Source: Byssochlamys sp. IMV 00236 (taxonomy: Eukaryota > Ascomycota > Eurotiomycetes > Eurotiales > Thermoascaceae). Taken from it: a DNA stretch of 20,719 nucleotides. The notes below the pieces were generated by a model. That model made no database searches. It had not been told where the DNA came from and worked only from the letters and a program-made list of their open reading frames with translations. The number at the start of each line of letters is the position of its first letter. Position 1 is the first letter of the stretch. The position numbers and the translations under genes are program-made. Below are positions 1 to 9,735 of this stretch, piece after piece. The DNA is taken from NCBI GenBank assembly GCA_001931875.2, contig MSJH02000577.1, positions 1 to 20,719 on the forward strand. Reading direction: 5' to 3'.

Positions 1-540
1 CTTTAAGTAAAAGTATATAATCTCTTAACTAATTATATTCTTTATACTAATTCTCCCTATTATACTATAATATATTATTAAATAGTTAAGTTATAATAAT
101 TTAATTAAAAAGCCTATATATTACCTATAATATGCTTAAAAAATTATTACTAACTTTTATTACTACTATTTAAATAAGTTAAAGCTAAAAAATAATCTTA
201 ATAGAGCTTAATTTTAAGAAAAGAAGTATTATTATAATATTAGTATAAGAGATAAAAAAGTTCTAGAGAAAACTATCTTAAGATATTCTAATAGAATAAT
301 TAATCTATTAGTTAATACTTATATAAGAAGTTATATAATCTTATAAAAATATCTTTAGCATATAGCTTAATTTAAATTTAAGCTCTTTAAGCTATATTTT
401 ATTTACTAAGCCTGCCTATAATAGCTTAAATTAGCTAAATAAAGATCTTATAGCTAGTCTTAGTATTAATTACTTTATTTTATTCGTTTTAACCTATTTC
501 TTAAGCTTATACCTTAATATATATTAATAATTATCTAACT

Positions 541-1923
541 TATTATTAAACTAAGAACTTATAAGATTCTTTATTAAGATTACTTTAACTATTACTTATT
601 TTTAAATAACTATAGTAATATATCTTAATAGATTTCTAATCTTTTTTAAAGAATAAAAATAATTATAATATTATCTTTATAGTAGTTAATTATTTTAATA
701 AATACTTTATCTCTATTTCTTATTATAATATAGCTATAGCGCGGACTATAGCTAAAATCTTCTTTAAATATATATATTATTATAAGAGTATTCTTAATAT
801 AATAGTTTTTAATTAAAGACTATAATTTATTTTAAATTTTTAAAATAAATTTTATTTACTACTAAGAGTAAAATTAAAGCTCTTTTTAGCTATATACCTT
901 TAAATAGATAGTTAAATAAAGGTTTTAAACTAATATATAGCCTAGAAATTATAGCCTTATATTAATTATTATTAGAATAATTAGTTAAATTATCTCTTAA
1001 TAGTTAATTTTATAATAGTAGTATTAACTTAAGAATTTATAAGAATATCTCTATTTATAATTAAATATAGATATAAGCTTTATATTTTATTTAACTAGCG
1101 CTTAGTATTATAATTTACTCTAATATTAAAGAGAGCTAATTAGGCTAAAGCTTAATAATAGATATATTAACTTTAATAGATCTAGAAGGTAATAAAAGCT
1201 TCTATTAAAAAGGCCTAAGAATAATAGAAAAGATAGGCTAATAAATATTATTAAGAGATTAATTTTAATATTAGTAATAAGGTTTTTATTAAGCCTATAA
1301 ACTAAATATTTAATTAATCTTTATAGAAACTTAGTAATTAAATAAAGGGCTCCTTTAAAATCCTTAAAAAGATAAGAAATACTTAAAAACTAAAACTCCC
1401 TAATATTATAAAAGTCTGCTTAATATTCTCTTTAAATTGCCTTTAATAAGCATTAAATAATCCTATCTTATACTAAGTTAATAAAAAGCCTCTATTAATT
1501 AAAGTCTAGAGTAAATTAAAATAAGAAATTAATAAAATTTTAGCTATTTAAGTTAAATATAAATATCTTTAATATAAGGCTACTTAAAAGAGTTATAATA
1601 AAGATTTAATATAATATTCTGCTAAAAATTTTAAGAATTTACTACTAAAGCTCTAGGACTTTTATAATAAATTCCCTAATAAACCTAAGCTGCTAATTAA
1701 TCTAGACTATTAGATTAACTATACTAATAAAGATTTTAATTTAGAAGATTAATAGGATAATAATTATCTTATTAATTTAGAGATAAATTAGCCTAAATAA
1801 GGGGTAATATTATAGCGCTAACCTAGCGCCTATTTAATAAAGAGATAGAGTAAGAGATTAACTAATAAAACTTTTAACTACTTATACTATTTAGAAGTAG
1901 TTAAGAAATAAAAAATCCTATAA
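541..1923 (+). pseudogene. Gypsy integrase plus chromodomain remnant (element E)
   Basis: This is the C-terminal part of a gypsy Pol polyprotein: the integrase catalytic core, the integrase C-terminal domain and a chromodomain. All lie in one frame from about 541 to a stop at 1921-1923 with no frameshift. The DD35E triad can be placed: the first Asp is intact (gat, 631-633), the second is now Asn (aat, 811-813) and the Glu is now Lys (aag, 919-921). The last two are 35 residues apart, as the family requires. The core word read as FNQRLQF stands for the usual SDRGPQF. A segment at ~1279-1440 matches the 'NKVFIK...GSFKIL' C-terminal domain. The chromodomain follows at ~1525-1700 (INKILAI, YKYLQYKA, SAKNFKN). 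Numerous in-frame TAA and TAG codons are explained by C-to-T change in CAA, CAG and TGG. Such chromodomains are thought to steer insertion to heterochromatin. Confidence 0.85.
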
Positions 1924-2510
1924 ATAAAAGAATTAAGATTCCTTTTCTAAATTCTTTTTCTTTTCTTTCTCTAGCTTAAAGTTCTCTATTATACTGCCTT
2001 ACTAAATTAAAGCTTTAATAAATCTAATTTAATCTGTTTAAGCGTAATAAATATAATAAAGATTTAATATAATATCTTATTAAAAACTTTAAGAATTTAT
2101 TATTAAAGCTTTAAGAGTTTTATAATAGATTTTTAAATAAATTTAAGCCGCTAATTAATTTAAATTATTAGATTAATTATATTAATAAAAATATTAATTT
2201 AAAGAAATAAAAAAATTATAATTATCTTATTAATTTAAAGATAAATTAGCTTAAATAAAGAGGTAATATTATAATACTAATATAATATTAACTTAATAAG
2301 GAGATAAAATAAGAGATCTATTAATAAAACCTTTAACTGCTTATATTATTTAGAAGTAATTAAAAAATAAAAGATTCTATAAATAAAAGAATTAAAATTC
2401 TTTCTTTAAATTTTTTTTCTTTTCTTCTTTTTATTTTAAAGTTCTCTATTATATTACTTTATTAAATTAAAGCTTTAATAAATTTAATTTAGTTTACTTA
2501 AGTAAAATAA
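1597..2510 (+). repeat. Tandem duplication of ~455 bp (chromodomain tail and 3' flank)
   Basis: Two head-to-tail copies lie at about 1597-2050 and 2056-2510, offset by 458-460 bases. Each begins at a shared AATAAAGATTTAATATAAT block, runs through the second half of the chromodomain and the following ~200 pyrimidine-rich bases, and ends near TTTAATTTA. The copies differ mostly by transitions, plus a few small indels, as expected if RIP acted on each copy separately. The second copy translates to the same chromodomain tail (KNFKNLLLKL). Confidence 0.85.
2056..2400 (+). pseudogene. Duplicated second half of the gypsy chromodomain
   Basis: This is the coding part of the second tandem copy. It starts in the middle of the chromodomain, so it has no start and could never have been translated alone. 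The residues read through stops repeat those at 1598-1923, including KNFKNLLLKL and INLNYQINY. It is a structural by-product of the duplication and not a separate gene. The bases from about 2400 to 2616 hold no domain I recognise. They may include the decayed gypsy 3' end, but no LTR partner is present to prove it. Confidence 0.7.
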
Positions 2511-2616
2511 TTATTTCTTTAAAGAATATAAGTAACTTAATAGTAAGTATCTTTAAGATTATTAAAATCTTTAATTTAATAATATTAGCTAATAATAAGA
2601 TTTTTAAAAAATAGAG

Positions 2617-2844
2617 TAATCTTATTATATATATATAGTTATAGAGAATAGTTTACTTAATAAAAAAATTTTTATACTAAATATATTAGCTTAAGAGAAG
2701 AATTTAATTAACTTAATATAATTAATTAATTATATTATAAGAATATATTAATATTAGTTTTATTTTTTATACTTTATCTTTATCTTAAATTATACTTTTC
2801 TTTAAAGCTAGTATAAAGTTATTTTATTTTATTATTTTTAACTA
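2617..2844 (+). repeat. 5' LTR of copia A (LTR type Y, 5' end unclear)
   Basis: About 228 bp here match, in inverted orientation, 7939-8167, which is most of the 291-bp 3' LTR of copia B. The match ends at TTTTTAACTA (2835-2844), the same terminus as in every copia LTR here. The first ~60 bp of the B LTR have no clear match to the left of 2617, so this copy is either truncated or too decayed at its 5' end. Confidence 0.8.
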
Positions 2845-2862
2845 ATTATAAGCTTAAGTTAG
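2843..2862 (+). other. Candidate primer-binding site of copia A (RIP-altered)
   Basis: Directly after the LTR end, TAATTATAAGCTTAAGTT corresponds base for base, by transitions only, to TAGTTATAAGCCCGGGTT after the copia D LTR (18678-18695). Conservation of this stretch next to two LTRs fits a tRNA primer-binding site. The tRNA was not identified. Confidence 0.5.
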
Positions 2863-2869
2863 TAAAAAC

Positions 2870-3990
2870 TTAAGAAAGTAAATATTTAAATAGTATAAAA
2901 TCTTTTACTAAGATTATAGAATTTAAAATAATAACTATTAAATATTTTTATAAGAAAGATATTATAATAAGATTACTTTAATACTTATTCTATAGATATT
3001 ATTTTTAATAAGTATTAGAACTTATTAATAGCTAGAGAATTAATTAAATTATTTTATATATAGATAAAAATATTCTCTATTAATAATTCTAATAATTAAA
3101 AAAGAAGATTAATTCTTACTCTTTCTAGAAAAAATTATAAAAAATAGTTTATTTATATAAAGAAATAGCTTATTAATAAGAACTATTAAAATATTATTAA
3201 ATACTAATAATAAGATAGTAATTTATTATAAGAGAAAAATAATATAATAGTATAATATTAAATTATAAAATACTTATCTAAGAATAATTAAAATAAATAT
3301 ATTAAAGATATTACTGCTAAAATACTATAAGATTATTTTAAAAGATAATATAAGAAGAATTAGCTTACTTAATAATATTAACTTATTTAATTACTTATTA
3401 ATTTTAAAATAATACTTAGATAAATTATTATTAATATATAAAGGTAATTATAATAAATAAAAAAGAAAATAATAGCTTATAATAGTATTATATTTTTTTT
3501 AGCTAAATTTAAAGTTAAAATCTAATACTTATTTTCTAATTTATTTAATAAATATATTATTACTAGAATAGTAATTAATACTTAAAAATATTTAAAAATA
3601 AAAAATATCTTAGCTATTTTTAAGAAAGTAAAAGCTAAGTTTTAAATTTCCTTATTAAGTATATTTTATATAAAGAAATAAAAACCTATTAAATACTATA
3701 TATATAAAAAAATTATTTTATTAAAGATTATTTATAACTATCTATAGCTTAATAAATTACTTAAAATACTTAAAAATAGAGAAAAGAATCTTTAAAAGGC
3801 TTATCTTTATCTATAGACTAAAAACTAATAAAAATAATAGCTAAATTATTCTAAGAAGTATAATTTTTAAAAAAGGAAAGATCTTAAAAAAGAAAATAAA
3901 AGGCCTATAAAATAAAAGAAACCTCTAATATTAAATTATTATATTTAAAGCCTAATTTAATTATATTAAATAATTAAGTCTTTTATAAAA
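2870..3990 (+). pseudogene. Copia A gag remnant
   Basis: This region sits between the primer site and the protease and matches the corresponding region of copia D (18700-19860) along its length, for example the AATAGTTTATTTATATAAA block near 3143. Near 3685-3735 the frame reads PIKYYIYKK, equivalent to a CYIC zinc-knuckle start with Cys changed to Tyr. The copia D copy shows the same motif more clearly. Gag would form the particle shell and the knuckle would bind RNA. Stops of RIP type are frequent and small indels are likely, so no single frame covers the whole region. The start codon cannot be fixed because ATG has mostly become ATA. Confidence 0.65.
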
Positions 3991-6628
3991 TTACTTACTT
4001 ATTAAAGAATATAATTAATAAAAATTTATTTTAAGAGTATATTAATAATAATACTAGTTTATATATAATTAATAAGACTTATTACTTTAAAGAATTATTA
4101 ATAAAGATTAAAAGGAGATATATTTAAATAGGAGAAGGAATTTTATATATAAAATATATAAATATTACTATATTAAATAAATAAAATAAAAAAGTTATAT
4201 ATTTAGAGAATATATTACTTATTTTAAAGCTTAAAGTAAATCTATTATTAATTAAGAAACTTTACTAGTAATTTAACTTATATAATTATTTTAATATTAA
4301 TTTAATATTTATATTAAATAAATTTAATAATATTATAATTTAAGATATATTTAAATATAAAGTTTATATTATAAAAAAGATCTTTTTAAACTTAATATTA
4401 AAGCTATATATTATTATATATAGCTAATTTATATTTAAAAAAGATTAAGCCTATTATACTATAGTTATTTCTTAAAATAATCTTAAGAAAACTTTTTCTA
4501 GAATTACTAATAATAATTATAAGTTAAGATATTTTAATAAATTTTTTTATAAGAGAATTATAAGAGATTAAATTTAAAAATAATATTAGCTTTAATATAA
4601 TTAAATTAATTACCTTAAGCTTAAAAAAATTAAAAGCCTATATAAAATAATAATATTAAAAAAATTAATTAAAGTTATTAGTAATTATTAATATATAACT
4701 TATATTATAATTAATATTAAAAATAAGAAAAATATAATAAGTAAGTAAAAGGAAAGTATCCTAGAACTAATTTATATAAATATATATAGTTAAATACTAG
4801 AGTTAAAGGATAAATATATTTATTTCCTAATTATTATAAATAATTATTTATAAAAAATATAGATATTTTTAATAAGAATAAAATTTAATACTAGCCTTAT
4901 TTTAAATAAATAGAAAAGAGAAATTAAAATTACTATAGATTTTAAAATACTTAGTATTTAATTAAATAATATACTAGAACTTAAGAATATTTTTAAAATA
5001 TAAAGAAAAGATTTTAGTATTTATTATAAATTAATAGTTCTATATATATTAACTTAAAATAAAATAATTAAAAGAGTATATTAAACTATTAAAAGAGAAA
5101 CTTATATTATATTTAAAGATATTAATCTTTTATAGATTAATAATTAATAAAATATAGATAACTTCTAAAAAAGTATTTACTAGGGTAAAATTATTTATTA
5201 ATTACTTAAGAGTATAAAGATATTAAGTAATATTATATATAAACTTTAATTTATTACTACTAGAAATATAAAGAGATAAATTAATAAATTATAAATATTT
5301 ATATATTTTTATTAAATATATTAAAGATATAAATAAATAATAAAAAGTTTAAGTACTTAATATAAGAAAGATTATTAAGATTTATTAAGCTAAGTTCTTT
5401 AAAAATAAATAAGAAGATATTAATCTTTATATTTTATAAAAGATTATATTAAATATAGCTTTAATAAAGAACTTAAAAAGATAATTAACTATATAAATTA
5501 ATATATTATTAGCTTAGTAATTTAATTAGCTAAGATTTTATAAGTTTAAATCTATAAAATTACTTAATAAATTAAAATTATAAAATACTAATATTAATAA
5601 TTAGGCACTAAATAATAAAAGGCGAAGATTTTATATATTTATATCTCTTAAACTCTTTTAAGACTAAAAGAAAAAAAAATATAAAAAACTTCTCTAAGAA
5701 TATTAATAATTAAATATTAAAGGATTAGAAAATAAAGGCTATAAAAGACTTTCTTAAGATAATCTTAAGAAATAATTATAAGAATATACTTATTTTAAAT
5801 TATTTATAAAAGACTATATTATTTATATAAATTTAAACTTTATCTTATATTAAAATCCCTATAATAATAAAATAAAAAAGGGAAATATATAAGCTTATAG
5901 AGAATAAATAAAATATAAAGCTTTATAAAGTAATACTTATTTTAAATCTTATTATTCTAGAGATTATTTTAAATAAAAAGAAGTATATAGATTATATATT
6001 AAAAATAGCTTTTATAACTAAAAAATATATTTTAATTTTTAATTTTTATATAGCTGCAGTTAATAATTTTATATAAAATAAATTATAGTAAAAGGCTTTT
6101 AAAGCTAAGATAAATATATTATAAATAAATAAAATTTTTAAGATAATTATTTTATTAAAGAGAGCTAATATTATAACTAGTAAATAAATACTAGCTATAA
6201 AATATAATTTAAATAATTCTCTATAAAAGCTTAAGGCCTATCTTATTATTTATAAATTTATCTAGAAGTATAAAATTAATTTTAAATATATTTTTACTTT
6301 AATCTTATATTATAATATATTATAGGTTTTTTTTAGCTATAATAACTATAGATAACTATAAGTACTATATAATAAATATTAATAATATCTTTATTAAGTT
6401 AATATTAAAGAAGAAGATTTATATAATAGCTTTATTTAAAATAAATATTTTACTAAAAATAGTATTTAAAATCTTAAAATCTTTATATAATTTAAAGTAA
6501 GTAGTATAAGATTAAAATTACTCTTATATTAAAATATTAAAATATTATAAAAAATAAGATTTATTTAAATAAATATAGACTTATACTTACTATAATATTT
6601 AAAAAAAAGATTTTAATCTTAATATATA
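3991..6628 (+). pseudogene. Copia A pol remnant: protease, integrase, partial RT
   Basis: Protease: INNNTSLYI at 4041-4067 stands for IDSGTSLHI, so the catalytic Asp is Asn. It is followed by KTYYFKEL and the conserved YLENILLILKLKVNLL segment near 4200-4250. Integrase core: first Asp now Asn (4779-4781, context LIYINIYS), second now Asn (4965-4967), Glu now Lys (5070-5072), with the last two 35 codons apart. These share the protease frame (codons starting at multiples of 3). RT: from ~5850, with RANIITSKQILAIKYN (usual WVLAIKYN) at 6161 onward, then the VFFSYNNYRQLQVL, KEEDLYNSF and LYGLKQ-type segments. The RT lies in another frame, so at least one indel fell between 5400 and 6160. That linker holds no nameable domain. 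The gene ends before the YVDD motif. Confidence 0.85.
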
Positions 6629-6825
6629 TATTTAAAAAGAATAAGTTTAGATAAAATTCCCTAGACTATTTAATTAACTTAAAGGGCTAATAATACTTAA
6701 AGAGAAAGAGTATTAGCATATATAGTAGATATAAGGTATATATATATATTTTTAGTTAAGGTAATAGATTTTAAATAGAGCTTAAGAAATAATTTCTTTA
6801 AGCTGCTTAATTTTATTAAAGTAAT
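6629..6825 (-). repeat. Copia LTR fragment (LTR type X) abutting the RT of copia A
   Basis: About 195 bp match the LTRs at 17576-17840 and, inverted, 18419-18679. The blocks ATAAAATTCCCTAGACTATT and GGGCTAATAATACTTAA are shared. The end next to copia A is the LTR 3' terminus (TTTAAAAAG on this strand). The right end fades out near 6815-6840, about 70 bp short of a full LTR. It could be a broken solo LTR or the edge of a truncated element on the minus strand. Confidence 0.75.
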
Positions 6826-6839
6826 ATTATTAAATTATT

Positions 6840-7938
6840 AGATTAATATCTTTAATATAGCTAATTTAAAGAAGAAGATAAAGGCTATAATAAACTTACT
6901 TTTCTCTATTATTTTAAGAGACTTTAAATATTTTCTTATCTTTATAGAATAGTTCTACTAATATATTTTAAAATATATAATTATTATAGATTCTTTATAA
7001 GATTATAAGATATTATTATTATACTTTAATCTTATTAAAAATAAGCTATATTAAAAATTTATAATTAAAATTTAAGTAAATATTTTAATTAAATAAAAGC
7101 TATAGTTATTTTAAGAAATTAAATAATATTTCTAGGACTTATTCTTTCTAGCTTATTTTGTATTAGATAAATTACTTTATATTAACCTTAATATAGTAAA
7201 TAGCTCTAGGGTAAATATATTAAGATATAGTCTTAATATAATAATATACTATTTATATAATAAGGTATTAATAGATAAATATTATCTTTTAATAGTTAGC
7301 CTACTAGCTAAGGTAATATTAAATAAGTTAAAGATATAGCCAATTTTATTCCTATTAAGATAATTAAACTTAGTAAAAATAAAATACTAGCTAATAAAAT
7401 TAGAAATTATATATTTAATATAAATATTTAAGAAAATATACTATTTTATTAAAGTATTAAAGTTAACTATTATAATATTTATAAATTATAGTATTATCTT
7501 AATAATAGCTAAGTAAATTATATTAAAATCTAGTTTAATAAAGTAAATTAACTTATACTTAATCTTTATAATATAATATATTTAATAATTTAATTTAAAC
7601 CTTATTTATAAGCCTAGTAAAACTAATATAATATTAAATATATTATTATATTTATTATTAGCTATAATAAAGCTATATACTTTTTTATTAAAATATATTA
7701 AAGATATAAATATTTTTATTATAGATATTAATAATAATATAAATATTTATTATATTTTCTTAATTAAAATAAGCTTTAAATTTAAGGAGAAATTAATAAA
7801 AAGTTATTAAATAAACTTTAAATAGAATAAAATTATAAATAACCTATAGAGTAAATTAAAGATAATATTACTATATAAGATAAAGAATAATCTTTTATAC
7901 TTAGTTAATAAGTATAATAAATAATAATATCTATATAT
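6840..7938 (+). pseudogene. Gypsy pol remnant: end of RT, RNase H, linker (element E2)
   Basis: One open-through-stops frame (a codon starts at 6860) covers about 1.1 kb without frameshift. It starts in the RT thumb (LKKKIKAIINLLFS, then DFKYFLIF for the usual DLEHFLGL). It continues through RNase H, where LYINLN replaces the catalytic LYIDLD, then IQPILFLLRQLN. It reaches the diagnostic connection sequence YKPSKTNIILNILLYLL, the decayed form of the gypsy HxPGKxNxxPDALSRL motif. It ends in the tether before integrase (NNLLYLVNKYNKQ), where copia B's LTR begins. The 5' side is cut by the LTR fragment at 6629-6825. It could be the same family as element E, but the two remnants do not overlap enough to test this. 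Confidence 0.85.
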
Positions 7939-8229
7939 TAGTTAAAAAGAATAAATAATAAAATAACTTTTTATACTAGCTTTAAAGAAAAGTATAACTT
8001 AAAATAAAAATAAAATATAAGAAATAGAACTAATATTAATATATTCTTATATTATAATTAGTTAGTTATATTTTTTTTTTAATTAAGTTCTTCTCCTAAG
8101 CTAATATACTTAGTATAAAAACTCTTTTACTAGGCTAACTATTCTCTATAACTATATATATAATTATCTTAAATTCCTTTATAAAGGAATTCCTTATATA
8201 TTCTCTCTATAAGCTATTAGTCTTAACTG
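7939..8229 (-). repeat. 3' LTR of copia B (LTR type Y)
   Basis: This is a 291-bp LTR on the minus strand. Its inner end (CAGTTAAGACTAATAG read on the minus strand) follows the pol stop and an A/G-rich tract. Its outer end is TTTTTAACTA. It matches the LTR of copia A in inverted orientation over ~228 bp. The termini fit an original TGGTTA...TAACCA, the short inverted repeat seen also in the type X LTRs. The base after the outer end starts the E2 gypsy remnant, so B inserted there. Confidence 0.85.
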
Positions 8230-8341
8230 CTATATTATAATACTTTTCTTTAGTTTAAACTTATTATCTTAATAAGTCTTAGTTACTTAATAAATTTAGT
8301 AAAGCTTATTTTTAGAAGTAGTTTAATAAATCTATTAATAA
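8230..8341 (-). pseudogene. Copia B pol, last codons (left of gypsy F)
   Basis: This is the C-terminal end of the copia B polyprotein, separated from the rest by the insertion of gypsy F. Through stops it reads NRFIKLLLKISFTKFIKQ then LRLIKIISLN, the decayed form of the copia end ADGLTKPLPK...F.LGL. An A/G-rich tract just before the LTR (AAAGAAAAGTATTATAAT on the minus strand, 8233-8250) is the likely polypurine tract. It corresponds to the tract before the copia C LTR. Confidence 0.8.
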
Positions 8342-8471
8342 TGCAGTAATCGAAGGTTTTCTTATTGAGGATTAGAAGAGATCTGAAGATTAGAGATATT
8401 TAAGTATATTGGGTATTATATAACCGGCAGGTTATATAACCCTTAAGACCTAGGGGTTATTATCTATAATA
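8342..8471 (-). repeat. 3' LTR of gypsy F
   Basis: On the minus strand the 5' LTR begins TGTCATAG and ends CCGCA. In this copy the TGTCA start has become TATTA. It is 130 bp long, equal to the other LTR, with 22 differences that are all transitions. Judged by RIP direction, 16 of the 22 changes fell in this copy. It retains six G or C bases that the other copy lost. Its central palindrome (8416-8439) has been reduced from CACGTG to TATATA in both arms. Confidence 0.95.
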
Positions 8472-8489
8472 TTCGCCCCTCCTCCTAAA
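8472..8489 (-). other. Polypurine tract of gypsy F
   Basis: Read on the minus strand, TTTAGGAGGAGGGGCGAA lies directly against the 3' LTR. A purine run at this position primes plus-strand DNA synthesis and fixes the element's orientation as minus. It is one of the few G-rich runs in the window and contains no CpA, so RIP had little to change in it. Confidence 0.85.
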
Positions 8490-8530
8490 GGACTTAAGTC
8501 CGCGTAAAGTCTTAGAAGTTAAAGCTAAAA

Positions 8531-8586
8531 CTATAATATACTATTAAATACTGTGGTTTACTGTTAAATATTATAGTATATTATAG
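8531..8586. repeat. Inverted repeat with perfect 13-bp arms
   Basis: CTATAATATACTA (8531-8543) and its exact complement TAGTATATTATAG (8574-8586) flank a 30-base loop containing CTGTGGTTTACTG. It lies about 60 bp inside the gypsy F 3' LTR. It may be a structural element or simply a TA-rich coincidence. Confidence 0.6.
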
Positions 8587-8700
8587 CTTATCGCAAAGTA
8601 TTAAAAATTAGGAAATATTATACTATACTATAATATCTTATAAATTATTATAGTTAAAGTAAGTAGAAATAAATAATAATAAGAAAGGCTAACCTCATAA

Positions 8701-8856
8701 GAATATAATTAATTAGTTAATAAAATAAGCTAATTAATAAGATTAAGATAAGGTTTATTAGACCTTAAAAATAAATAAAGAAGAATATAATTAATAATAT
8801 TAATAAAATTGGTAAGCTTAAGATAAAGTCTATTAAATCTTAAAGAATAAATAAGG
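8701..8856. repeat. Tandem duplication, units of ~81 and ~75 bp
   Basis: GAATATAATTAAT starts both units (8701 and 8783). Each continues through a block resembling AAGATAAGGTTTATTAGACC and ends in AATAAATAA. The copies differ by transitions and small gaps. Confidence 0.65.
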
Positions 8857-9168
8857 AATTACTATTATTAATACACCTAAAAAAAAGAAAATAGTATATA
8901 ATATTAATATAATATACTTTATAAGATATAATAAGTATTATTATAACTAATACCTTCTAACTTAATTATTTTATATTAGGGCTTATTAATAATAATTATT
9001 AGATTAAGCGCTATATAGTATCTTTTAATCTTATAATTACTAATATTATTATTTAATATAAGATTAATTATCTTAGCTAATTTTACTTTTATCTTAACTA
9101 AATTTTTTTTAATCTTAAATTATATATTTACTAAAAGCTTTAATAAAGGATTAGTAAGCTATATTATA

Positions 9169-9330
9169 GTTATATTACTGTCTATTTATTCCTTACTAAT
9201 TTATTTTTTACTCTCTAGTTAAACTTTTAATCTCTAATTAGTAATTTATAATATAATTATATTACTATCTATTTATTTCTTATTTACTTATTTACTGCTC
9301 CCTAGTTAGACTTCTAACCCTTAAAGAGTA
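9169..9330. repeat. Tandem duplication, 87-bp period
   Basis: GTTATATTACTGTCTATTTA (9169) recurs as ATTATATTACTATCTATTTA (9256). The later blocks CTCTAGTTAAACTTTTAA and CCCTAGTTAGACTTCTAA match at the same offset. Most differences between the units are transitions. Confidence 0.75.
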
Positions 9331-9735
9331 GTTTAGCTTAAGTCCTAGGTTTTAGAACTATACTTATTAAAATAATCTTATTTATAGTTATCTTAGGCTT
9401 TAAAACGGTCCTAATTATACTTATTATATAGATTATACTTTAGATTAATTATAGTTATTATATTATCCGGTTTATTATATAAATTATTATGAGGTTTAAG
9501 ATTTATAGGCTAAATATTTAGCCTCCTTAAAATTGCTTATGCGAAGTTTAGCATATTTAATATCTTAATATTTAGAATTATAAAAAGCAATCTGCTTATA
9601 TCTAGGCTAAGGTTATCCTCTTCTGCTTTTAAGTATAGTCTAGTTTTAATTATAAAAACTTATTATTTTAAATTATATGCTATAATATAATATAGCTTCT
9701 TATTATTATTTATAAATATTAATTTAATTATAATA

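Larger units (their letters stand above)
1..2510 (+). mobile_element. Decayed Ty3/gypsy retrotransposon remnant (E), 3' part
   Basis: The stretch carries the 3' half of a chromodomain-type gypsy pol gene on the plus strand, followed by a tandem duplication of its tail. The left end lies outside the window and no LTR was found on either side. To the right it is bounded by the 5' LTR of copia A. Positions 1-540 keep no domain I can name with certainty. One frame there (codons starting at 1, 4, 7...) gives a weak match around 316-360 to the region just before a gypsy integrase core, but its spacing to the catalytic core is longer than usual. RIP-type decay is heavy. Confidence 0.75.
2617..6628 (+). 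mobile_element. Ty1/copia retrotransposon A, 5' LTR to RT, 3' truncated
   Basis: The order is that of a copia element: LTR, primer-binding site, gag, protease, integrase, reverse transcriptase. Integrase before RT distinguishes it from gypsy. It breaks off at 6628, just where the RT active-site YVDD should lie, and is abutted by an LTR fragment of a second copia LTR type. Its LTR matches that of copia B (opposite strand), so A and B belong to one family. No 3' LTR of A is present in the window. Confidence 0.85.
8490..9735 (-). other. Long 3' non-coding region of gypsy F
   Basis: About 1.2 kb lie between the last coding-like frame and the polypurine tract. I find no protein domain in it on either strand. 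It holds two tandem duplications (8701-8856 and 9169-9330) and an inverted repeat (8531-8586). A 3' region this long is unusual for a gypsy element and could also be inserted sequence. Confidence 0.5.

Noticed and set aside
1..540. Intact gypsy H2C2 zinc domain of integrase
   Set aside because: A weak resemblance exists at 316-360, but the distance to the catalytic core is too long and the Cys and His positions cannot be assigned.
2597..2627. Short inverted repeat ATAAGAT/ATCTTAT before the copia A LTR as a terminator or transposon end
   Set aside because: Arms of seven TA-rich bases are expected by chance here, and nothing nearby supports a function.
2617..8229. Possible 5.6-kb DNA transposon with long terminal inverted repeats
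   Set aside because: The inverted repeats are copia LTRs of two separate elements on opposite strands. Each adjoins copia-specific sequence (primer site and gag on the left, pol end and purine tract on the right). The DNA between them holds parts of three unrelated elements.
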